This document shows positions 17,664 to 24,375 of a DNA stretch of 64,000 nucleotides, piece by piece. The stretch covers positions 1-64,000 of the forward strand of contig NZ_LZTB01000126.1 of assembly GCF_001665685.1 (NCBI RefSeq), given 5' to 3'. Position 1 is the stretch's first letter, and each line of letters begins with the position of its first letter. The notes under the pieces are model-generated. The model saw only the letters and a program-made list of their open reading frames with translations, was not told the DNA's origin and did no database searches. Source of the DNA: Mycobacterium sp. 852013-50091_SCH5140682. GTDB lineage: Bacteria > Actinomycetota > Actinomycetes > Mycobacteriales > Mycobacteriaceae. The position numbers were made by a program, and so were the translations under genes.

Positions 17664-19094
17664 ATGCCGACTCGACCGACCGAACCGCTGACCACCTCTA
17701 CGCCACCGCCGACGACGGGGGTGCCGTTCGACGCCCACGGGATCGAGCCGATCGGCACCGAAAGCCGTGACTGTTCGCCCTGGGAGCTGTTCTGGATCTG
17801 GTGCGGCGCCAACATCGCACCGATCAACTGGGTGCTGGGCGCGTTGGGCATCACCCTGGGCCTGAGCCTCGTCGAAACGCTGATCGTGGTGGCTGTCGGC
17901 AATGTCATCGGCTGCGCGGTGTTCGGTGTGTTCAACGTGATCGGGCATCGTACGGCCGTGAACCAGATGGTGCTCGGCCGTGCCGCGTTCGGCTTGTCGG
18001 GGGCCGTAGTGCCGGGCCTGGTGCAGTTCGTGCTGACGATGGGCTGGGTGGGCGTCAACACCTGGGTGGTGCTCGACCTCGTGATGGCGATGCTCGGCGA
18101 ATTCGGACTGACCGGTGGCATCTGGTTGAAAGTGGTTGTGGCAACCGTGATCATGGTAGCTCAGCTGGGGCTCGCGCTGTACGGCTTCTATGCCATCCGC
18201 AGCTTCGAGAAGTACACCGTGCCTGCGACGGCGCTGGTGATGGCGGTGATGACGGCACTGGCGCTGGTGACCACGGACGTGCACTGGTCGTTGGCGGGGC
18301 AGGCGATGACCTCGGGGGAGAAGTTCACCGCAGTTACCCAGTTGCTCACGGCGATCGGCATCGGCTGGGGCTTGACGTGGATTCCGTACGCGTCGGACTA
18401 CAGCCGTTTCGTGCGCGCGTCCGCCTCGGCACGCTCGGTGTTCTGGTCGTCGTCGTTGGGTATGTACGTGCCGACCGTGTGGCTGGCCGCCCTGGGGGCC
18501 TGCCTGGCCAGTGCCGGTGGCGGCAGTGATCCGTCGGCGCTGGTGGTCTCGACGTTCGGTGTGATGGCGGTGCCGGTGCTGCTCTTGCTCGTGCACGGTC
18601 CCATCGCGACGAACATCCTCAACCTGTATTCCTGCTCGCTGGCGGCGCTGTCCATCGGCGTGCGGGCGGCCCGCTGGAAGGTGACATTGGGCGCCGGGCT
18701 GGTGGCGTCGATCGTGTTGGCCGTGTTCGTCGAGGCGGACAGCTTCGCGCAGGCCTTCGACAACTGGATGGTGTCCATCCTGGTGTGGATCAGCCCGTGG
18801 GCGGCGATCATGGTGGTGGACTACGCGGGTGTGCGGCGCGGTGTCCTCGACGTTGCGGGCCTTTATCTGCCTGTACGCGAATCCGCTTATGCCCGTTGGA
18901 ATATGGCCGGGTTGATCAGCTTGGCCGCTGGGATCGTGGCCGGTTGGGCCTGGCAATACGGGTTGGTTCCGGCAATGCAGGGCCCGGTGGCCACCGCGCT
19001 GGGGAACACCGATTTCTCCTGGCTGTCCGGCAGTGTGGTGGCCGGTGGGTTGTACTGGGGGCTGAGCCGTCGCACCGTCACAATTGCGGCGTAG
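17664..19094 (+). CDS. NCS1-family cytosine/purine/allantoin-type permease
   Basis: A 476-residue inner-membrane transporter with about twelve hydrophobic segments. Family marks include the pre-helix 1 stretch DCSPWELFWIWCGANIAPINW near residues 36-56 and IPYASDYSRFVR near helix 6. It should import a nucleobase or related ureide. ATG 17664 follows TGAGGAG by six bases; the longer ORF from 17589 begins inside operator-like site 3 and is rejected. Divergent from pucR and in the same putative regulon as the DUF1989 operon, so the three enzymes probably act on what this permease brings in. The 3' end overlaps that of the mini-SecD gene by 17 bases. Confidence 0.88.
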   Translation: MPTRPTEPLTTSTPPPTTGVPFDAHGIEPIGTESRDCSPWELFWIWCGANIAPINWVLGALGITLGLSLVETLIVVAVGNVIGCAVFGVFNVIGHRTAVNQMVLGRAAFGLSGAVVPGLVQFVLTMGWVGVNTWVVLDLVMAMLGEFGLTGGIWLKVVVATVIMVAQLGLALYGFYAIRSFEKYTVPATALVMAVMTALALVTTDVHWSLAGQAMTSGEKFTAVTQLLTAIGIGWGLTWIPYASDYSRFVRASASARSVFWSSSLGMYVPTVWLAALGACLASAGGGSDPSALVVSTFGVMAVPVLLLLVHGPIATNILNLYSCSLAALSIGVRAARWKVTLGAGLVASIVLAVFVEADSFAQAFDNWMVSILVWISPWAAIMVVDYAGVRRGVLDVAGLYLPVRESAYARWNMAGLISLAAGIVAGWAWQYGLVPAMQGPVATALGNTDFSWLSGSVVAGGLYWGLSRRTVTIAA

Positions 19095-20133
19095 CCCGGC
19101 TCCGGGTCAGCCACACTGTGGCCACGACGATGACCGCCAGCAGGTCGACACCCGCGATGATGATGGGCACGCGCATCAACGTGGAAAACCGTGTCGCCGT
19201 GAGCGTCGCAGGCTGCGACGAGTCGAGGGTGAGCACCACCGGCAACATGCCGGCCTGCAGCGTCCCGGCGAGCTCGCGCGCGGCGTCGGCGGTGAAGCCG
19301 CCGCTGATCTGGGTGCGGCCACCCGGGATGGCCTCGCGAATCTCAGGGGCGCTGACCACCCTGGTGTCGAGGGTGAAGGCCGTCTGCGTGCCGATGTTGG
19401 CGGCGGTGAACTCCGCCCAGGTGCGCGCCCCGGAGTCGTCGAACTCCAGGTCGACAACCTGCTGACCGTTGCGGTCGTCCCAATGCGACGTCGCGCGTCG
19501 GACATTCGCCCCGGTCAGAATCGACTTGTCGAGCAGATAGACGGTCTTGCCGTCGGTGGAGCAGGTGACGAGCGGCAGCTTCGGATCGTCATGCCCGGCG
19601 AGCTGGTCCTCGTCGCCGCATCGGGTGGCCTGGAACTGCAGCGCCAGAATCTGGATCGACGGATTGGTGCTCTGCCGCAACTGTTTCTCGTCGGCGCTGC
19701 GTGCCGGGTCGGCGGGTTTCGGTGGCGTGGTCGGGTTTGCGGGCGCACTGCCGGACTGCGCGGGCATCGCGTGGATCACCGGCCGGACGGTGAGCTGGCC
19801 CATCCTGGTGATGTCCGGGACCACATCGGGCCCGCCGGCAGGCACGGTGGCAACCACGTTGGTGCCGTCGGCGGTCACTGCGGCACCGGAGACCTTGAGC
19901 CCGTCCAGCCGCCGTTGGACGACGTTGACCGCAGCGGACAATGCGTCGGGGGTCGGCGGTGAACCGTCCGGGGTGCGGGTGGCGAACGTCAGCCGGGTGG
20001 CGTCCCGGCTCTGCCAGATGCTCCTGCTCGCGAACACGGCCAGCCCGTAGCCGAGGACGGCGAGGACGAGAGCCAGCACCACGAGAAAGCGGGGTACCGC
20101 GGTGGGGCTTGCGGTCGGTTGCTGCGGGTGCAT
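19078..20133 (-). CDS. Truncated SecD paralogue (mini-SecD)
   Basis: A 351-residue protein clearly homologous to the SecD at 5422-7215: shared stretches include ADEKQLRQSTN, QILALQFQATRCG, LPLVTCSTDG, NIGTQTAFTLD and RVVSAPEIREAIPGGRTQI. It has the first membrane helix (about 16-36) and the whole extracytoplasmic domain, but stops after one C-terminal helix (about 320-340) in place of SecD's five. The transmembrane bundle that conducts protons is therefore missing, and the Pro/Ala insertion is reduced to about 20 residues. It is last in an apparent operon with two cyclophilins. It cannot be a proton-driven motor alone; a substrate-binding or accessory role in export is inferred. The ORF is intact with no sign of decay. 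Confidence 0.85.
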   Translation of the reverse strand: MHPQQPTASPTAVPRFLVVLALVLAVLGYGLAVFASRSIWQSRDATRLTFATRTPDGSPPTPDALSAAVNVVQRRLDGLKVSGAAVTADGTNVVATVPAGGPDVVPDITRMGQLTVRPVIHAMPAQSGSAPANPTTPPKPADPARSADEKQLRQSTNPSIQILALQFQATRCGDEDQLAGHDDPKLPLVTCSTDGKTVYLLDKSILTGANVRRATSHWDDRNGQQVVDLEFDDSGARTWAEFTAANIGTQTAFTLDTRVVSAPEIREAIPGGRTQISGGFTADAARELAGTLQAGMLPVVLTLDSSQPATLTATRFSTLMRVPIIIAGVDLLAVIVVATVWLTRSRATPQL

Positions 20134-20137
20134 CGGA

Positions 20138-21154
20138 TCAGTCCAGCCGAGCCGAGGTGATGGTCACCGGCGTGGCCGGCTGCCCGTCTGGCCCGCCACC
20201 GGCAATCCCGCCCGCGGCGATCTTGTCGAGGGTGGCCAGCCCGGTGGCGTCGATGGTGCCGAACTTGGTGTAGTTGGGCGGCAGCTGCGAGTCCTGGTAC
20301 ACGAGGAAGAACTGGCTGCCGTTGGTGCCGGGACCGGCGTTGGCCATCGCCAAAGTGCCGCGCGGATAGAGGATCGGTGTCTGCAATGCGGGGTCGCCCG
20401 GCGGGTACTGATCGACGGGGTATTCGTCGGCGAACTCGTAACCTGGCCCGCCGGTGCCCTTGCCCGTGGGGTCACCGCATTGCAGGACCGACAGGGATCC
20501 CGAGGTCAGCCGGTGGCAGGGGGTGTTGTCGTAGAAGCCCTGCTGGGCCAGGCTCGCGAAGTTGTTGACCGTGCACGGCGCCTTGCCGTTGTCGAGCTGC
20601 AGGCCGATGTTGCCCTGATTGGTGGTGATGCTCGCGCTGACGGTGGCCGGGACGGTGGGAACCGTGCCGGCGCGCGGCGGCGTATTCGGCTTGTCCGCCG
20701 CACCCGACGCCGGGTATTGGCAATTGGAGCCGGCGCTGGCCCGTGGTGAGGGCGACGGCGGCAATGTCCCGGTGGGGGGCGGCGGGCCCGTGGGTTGCGC
20801 GGTCGGGGATGGGTACGCGGTGGCGCTGCTGTCGATGGCCCCTTTGAGCTCCCCGAGGAAGCCTGCGGTGAACACGCTGGCCACCACCACGAGGACCACC
20901 GCGAGCACGGTCAGTGCCGTCAGGAGGTAGCCGAGCACGAGGCCGGCAATCGCCAGGCCGCGGCCCTGCTCCCCGGTGCGGCGGATCTGCGACAGCGAGA
21001 TGTGCCCGAAGATGATGCCGAGGGGAGCGAACAGCAGCCCACATATCAGGGCGGCGATCGCCATGCCATTGGTCGGCCGCGTCGGCTGGGGGTACCCGAC
21101 CGGCGGGGGCGGATATCCGGGCTGGTATCCGCCCTCCGGCGGTGGGATCGTCAC
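20138..21154 (-). CDS. Membrane-anchored cyclophilin with DUF4190 N-terminus
   Basis: A 338-residue peptidyl-prolyl cis-trans isomerase facing the cell-wall side. Residues 1-28 are Pro/Tyr/Gly-rich; two hydrophobic segments (about 30-52 and 66-95) form a DUF4190 unit with FGHISLSQIRRTGEQGRGLAIAGLV; a Pro/Thr linker follows; then a cyclophilin domain from about 165. The cyclophilin core shows CHRLTSGSLSVLQCGDPTGKG, ANAGPGTNGSQFFL and FGTIDATGLATLDKI. The usual catalytic arginine of FHRV becomes CHRL, as in mycobacterial PpiB. Three bases downstream of ppiB and about half identical to it in the core, so a tandem duplication with a swapped anchor. Confidence 0.88.
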   Translation of the reverse strand: MTIPPPEGGYQPGYPPPPVGYPQPTRPTNGMAIAALICGLLFAPLGIIFGHISLSQIRRTGEQGRGLAIAGLVLGYLLTALTVLAVVLVVVASVFTAGFLGELKGAIDSSATAYPSPTAQPTGPPPPTGTLPPSPSPRASAGSNCQYPASGAADKPNTPPRAGTVPTVPATVSASITTNQGNIGLQLDNGKAPCTVNNFASLAQQGFYDNTPCHRLTSGSLSVLQCGDPTGKGTGGPGYEFADEYPVDQYPPGDPALQTPILYPRGTLAMANAGPGTNGSQFFLVYQDSQLPPNYTKFGTIDATGLATLDKIAAGGIAGGGPDGQPATPVTITSARLD

Positions 21155-21157
21155 GGG

Positions 21158-22024
21158 CTAGTCCAGCAGGACGGACTTCAGCTCGACGTCGGTCGCCGGC
21201 TTGCCGTCCTGACCGCCCCCGGCCACACCGGCCGCAGCGATCTTGTCGAGCGTGGCCAGGCCGGTCGCGTCGATCTTGCCGAACACGGTGTAGTTGGGCG
21301 GCAGCTGCGAATCCTTGTAGACCAGGAAGAACTGGCTGCCGTTGGTGCCGGGTCCGGCATTGGCCATGGCCAGGGTGCCGCGGGGGTAGAGCACCGGCTG
21401 TTGCAGCGCAGGGTTGTCGGGCTGGTACTGGTTGGCCGGGTATTCGTCGGCGAACTGGTAGCCCGGTCCGCCGGTGCCCTTGCCGGTCGGGTCGCCGCAC
21501 TGCAGCACCGACAGGCCGCCGGTTGTCAGTCGATGGCACGGCGTGTCGTTGAAGTAGCCCTGCTGGGCCAGGCTCGCGAAGCTGTTGACCGTGCACGGCG
21601 CCTTGGCGTTGTCGAGCTGCAGGCCGATGTTGCCCTGGTTGGTGGTGACGCTGGCGCTGACGGTGGCCGGGTCGGTGGGCACCTTGCCGGTGCGCGGCGG
21701 GTTGACCTTCTTGCTGGCCTCGCCGGCCGCCGGGTACTGGCAGTCCGCACCGAGGTTGGCCGGGGCCACGAACGCCGGCAGCTGGCCGTTGGCGGCGGGC
21801 TCAGCCGCTGGGGACGGCGTGGTGGTGGCGGCCGAGGCCGTGGTGCTGCCCGAATCCCGGTTGGCGACGTAGATGCCGACGCCCGCGCCGATCACCACGA
21901 TGGCGGCCACGACGGCGCCGACGATGGTCAGCAGGCGGCGTTTGCGCTCCTGGGCTGCGCGACGCTCCAGCTGGCGTTCGAGCTTGCGCTTGGCCGTCGC
22001 TCGTCGTTGTTCGTTGGTGGGCAC
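21158..22024 (-). CDS. ppiB: Peptidyl-prolyl cis-trans isomerase B
   Basis: A 288-residue cyclophilin, orthologue of M. tuberculosis Rv2582. The N-terminus is Arg/Lys-rich (RRATAKRKLERQLERR), then one membrane helix at about 31-53, a Ser/Thr/Ala linker and the cyclophilin domain from about 110. Core motifs: NIGLQLDNAKAPCTVNSFASL, CHRLTTGGLSVLQCGDPTG, MANAGPGTNGSQFFLVY and FGKIDATGLATLDKI. GTG 22024 gives the N-terminus VPTNEQRRATAKRKL, aligned with the tuberculosis protein; the longer ORF runs antisense to the hydrolase gene. It heads the operon ppiB - DUF4190 cyclophilin - mini-SecD. Confidence 0.93.
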   Translation of the reverse strand: MPTNEQRRATAKRKLERQLERRAAQERKRRLLTIVGAVVAAIVVIGAGVGIYVANRDSGSTTASAATTTPSPAAEPAANGQLPAFVAPANLGADCQYPAAGEASKKVNPPRTGKVPTDPATVSASVTTNQGNIGLQLDNAKAPCTVNSFASLAQQGYFNDTPCHRLTTGGLSVLQCGDPTGKGTGGPGYQFADEYPANQYQPDNPALQQPVLYPRGTLAMANAGPGTNGSQFFLVYKDSQLPPNYTVFGKIDATGLATLDKIAAAGVAGGGQDGKPATDVELKSVLLD

Positions 22025-22156
22025 CGCGTTCGTCCTCTTCCTCGTGTGCACGTCAGGGGATGTCCGATTGGCATCGAGTGTGCCAGGTGATGCCTGCCAC
22101 GGGCCTGTCGACCCGCGTGAACAGGAGGTGTGATTCCGGCGTGGGAAACTGGCAAC

Positions 22157-22822
22157 GTGTTGATCACCGGATTTCCGGCAGGGCTGCTGGCGTGCAACTG
22201 CTACGTGGTGGCGCCCCGACCCGGGGCTGACGCGATCATCGTCGACCCAGGTCAGCGGGCGATAGGGCCGCTGCGGCGGATCCTCGACGAAAACCGGCTC
22301 ACTCCCGCGGCGGTTCTGCTCACCCACGGTCACATCGACCACATCTGGTCCGCGCAGAAGGTGGCCGACACCTACGGCTGCCCGGCCTACATCCATCCCG
22401 AAGACCGGTTCATGCTCACCGACCCGATCAAGGGGTTCGGGCCCCGGCTGGCGCAGCGGGCGCTGGGGGTGTTGTTCACCGAGCCTCGCCAGCTCGTGGA
22501 GCTGGACCGCGACGGCGACACCGTGGAACTCGGCGACCTCACCGTCGCAGTCGACCACACGCCCGGGCATACCCGCGGCTCGGTGGTTTTCCGACTTGCC
22601 GGTGGCCAGGGGGACGTGGTGTTCACTGGCGATACGCTGTTCCGGTCGTCGGTCGGACGCACCGACCTGCCCGGCGGCAGTGGCCGGGACCTGCTCGGGT
22701 CGATCGTGACAAAACTGTTGGTGCTCGACGACGACACCGTGGTACTACCAGGACACGGTCCGCGCTCGACGATCGGGCACGAACGCCGTACCAATCCATT
22801 TCTCGAAGGTTTGACTCTGTGA
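22157..22822 (+). CDS. Metallo-beta-lactamase fold hydrolase (glyoxalase II-like)
   Basis: A 221-residue hydrolase orthologous to Rv2581c. The zinc motif is THGHIDHIW near residue 55, followed by DHTPGHTRGS near 133 and FTGDTLF near 157, and PGHGPRSTIG near 196. Glyoxalase II-type enzymes cleave thioesters; in mycobacteria the thiol would be mycothiol rather than glutathione, which is an inference. The GTG at 22157 matches the tuberculosis start; an earlier GTG at 22130 lies only one base after AGGAGG, too close for translation. Overlaps hisS at GTGA, an arrangement conserved in mycobacteria. Confidence 0.9.
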   Translation: MLITGFPAGLLACNCYVVAPRPGADAIIVDPGQRAIGPLRRILDENRLTPAAVLLTHGHIDHIWSAQKVADTYGCPAYIHPEDRFMLTDPIKGFGPRLAQRALGVLFTEPRQLVELDRDGDTVELGDLTVAVDHTPGHTRGSVVFRLAGGQGDVVFTGDTLFRSSVGRTDLPGGSGRDLLGSIVTKLLVLDDDTVVLPGHGPRSTIGHERRTNPFLEGLTL

Positions 22823-24102
22823 CTGAGATTTCCGCTTCGCCTGTCGCGTTCCAGGCTCCCAAGGGCATCCCCGACTACCTGCCGCCGGACTCGGCGCAGT
22901 TCGTCGCGGTGCGCGAGGGTCTGCTGGGCGCGGCACGCCGCGCCGGGTACGGCGATATCGAGCTGCCGATCTTCGAGGACACCGCGTTGTTCGCGCGCGG
23001 CGTGGGGGAGTCCACGGACGTGGTGTCCAAGGAGATGTACACCTTCGCCGACCGCGGCGAGCGCTCGGTGACGCTGCGTCCCGAGGGCACCGCCGGGGTG
23101 ATCCGCGCGGTGATCCAGCACCGGCTCGACCGCGGGGCACTGCCGGTCAAGCTGTGCTACTCCGGGCCGTTCTTCCGGTACGAGCGGCCCCAGGCGGGAC
23201 GCTATCGCCAGCTGCAGCAGGTGGGTGTCGAGGCCATCGGCGTCGACGATCCTGCGCTGGACGCCGAGGTGATCGCGGTCGCCGACTTCGGATTCCGGTC
23301 GCTGGGGCTCGACGGCTTCCGGCTGGAGCTCACCTCACTGGGCGACGACACCTGCCGCCCCGCGTACCGCGAGTTGCTGCAGGCGTTCCTGTTCAAGCTC
23401 GACCTCGACGAGGAGACCCGGCGGCGCGCGGAGATCAATCCGCTGCGCGTGCTGGACGACAAGCGGCCCGAGGTGCGCGCGATGACCGCCGACGCGCCGT
23501 TGATGCTCGACCACCTGTCCGATACCGCCAAGCAGCACTTCGAGAGCGTGCAGGCGAACCTGGACGCGCTCGGGATTCCGTACGTCATCAATCCACGCAT
23601 GGTGCGTGGCCTCGACTACTACACCAAGACGACATTCGAGTTCGTCCACGACGGGCTGGGGGCGCAATCGGGTATCGGCGGCGGCGGCCGTTACGACGGG
23701 CTGATGCGTCGGCTCGGTGGGCAGGACGTCTCGGGCATCGGTTTCGGGCTCGGCGTCGACCGCACCCTGCTGGCACTGCAGGCTGAAGGGAAGACGGCTG
23801 CCGGAGCGCAGCTCGGCGTCCAGGTGTTCGGGGTGCCGCTCGGGGAGGCCGCCAAGCTGGAGCTGGTCAAGTTGGCCGCCCGGTTGCGGGCCGCCGGAGT
23901 GCGCGTCGACCTCGCCTACGGCGACCGCGGTCTCAAAGGTGCGATGAAGGCGGCCGACCGGTCCGGGGCCAAGTACGCCCTGGTGGCCGGCGACCGCGAC
24001 ATCGAGGCAGGCACCATCGGGGTGAAGGACCTCTCGACCGGCGAGCAGGTCGACGTCGCCGCCGATGCCGTTGTCGCGGACCTGCTTTCCCGCCTCGCCT
24101 AG
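22819..24102 (+). CDS. hisS: Histidyl-tRNA synthetase
   Basis: Class II synthetase charging tRNA-His. The 427 residues show motif 1 near KEMYTFADRGE, motif 2 in FFRYERPQAGRYRQLQQ near 115-131, the histidine-A signature NPRMVRGLDYYTKTTFE near 255-271, motif 3 in GGGGRYDGLMRRLGG and GIGFGLGVDRT, and a C-terminal anticodon-binding domain from about 332. Starts at GTG 22819 overlapping the preceding stop. Confidence 0.97.
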   Translation: MTEISASPVAFQAPKGIPDYLPPDSAQFVAVREGLLGAARRAGYGDIELPIFEDTALFARGVGESTDVVSKEMYTFADRGERSVTLRPEGTAGVIRAVIQHRLDRGALPVKLCYSGPFFRYERPQAGRYRQLQQVGVEAIGVDDPALDAEVIAVADFGFRSLGLDGFRLELTSLGDDTCRPAYRELLQAFLFKLDLDEETRRRAEINPLRVLDDKRPEVRAMTADAPLMLDHLSDTAKQHFESVQANLDALGIPYVINPRMVRGLDYYTKTTFEFVHDGLGAQSGIGGGGRYDGLMRRLGGQDVSGIGFGLGVDRTLLALQAEGKTAAGAQLGVQVFGVPLGEAAKLELVKLAARLRAAGVRVDLAYGDRGLKGAMKAADRSGAKYALVAGDRDIEAGTIGVKDLSTGEQVDVAADAVVADLLSRLA

Positions 24103-24164
24103 CGCGTCACCCCAGCACCGCGAGCGTCACCCCAGCACCGCGAGCATCACCCCAGCACCGCGAG
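24101..24164. repeat. Three tandem 20-base repeats after hisS
   Basis: Unit CGAGCGTCACCCCAGCACCG repeats three times with an exact 20-base period (24101-24120, 24121-24140, 24141-24160), followed by a partial CGAG. Unit 1 differs at its first bases where it overlaps the hisS stop, and unit 3 has one substitution. Confidence 0.85.
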
Positions 24165-24287
24165 AGTGCGTGTCTGCCCCTAGACACGCCGGTCGCGGGC
24201 AGCGCTTTGCGCACGCTCGTCGTGAACCGGCCGGCCGGCTGGCACCGTAGGCCAGCAACCGTCTCGACAGTGCACGCACGCTCGCAG

Positions 24288-24354
24288 ACCGCGAACGTGC
24301 GTGAACTGCTGAGGTTTTACGGCGTGTCGGGCAGCAGACGCGCACGCTCGCGGT
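24288..24354. repeat. Imperfect long inverted repeat, convergent intergenic region
   Basis: Arms ACCGCGAACGTGCG and CGCACGCTCGCGGT pair with one mismatch, with a further CTGCTG/CAGCAG pairing inside. It carries the GCAGACGCG motif found in the elements at 38130 and 43830. Between the convergent hisS and permease genes, so it may act as a two-way terminator. The rest of 24165-24375 holds a small hairpin GTGTCT-gcccct-AGACAC and no ORF. Confidence 0.6.
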
Positions 24355-24375
24355 GCAACTCGCGGTGCTAGGACG

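Noticed and set aside
19078..20133. Pseudogene call for the short SecD
   Set aside because: Open frame intact, overlapping-type operon spacing, a proper C-terminal membrane helix and basic tail; no downstream remnants of the missing helices were found.
20138..22024. Gene-duplication artefact or assembly error for the two cyclophilins
   Set aside because: The DNA differs throughout, and the anchors and linkers are unrelated, so both copies are real.
24101..24164. Possible CRISPR array
   Set aside because: The 20-base units are head-to-tail with no spacers, and no cas genes are present.
24165..24375. tRNA or small RNA gene between hisS and the permease
   Set aside because: No cloverleaf or T-loop sequence could be drawn; the region is explained by inverted repeats.
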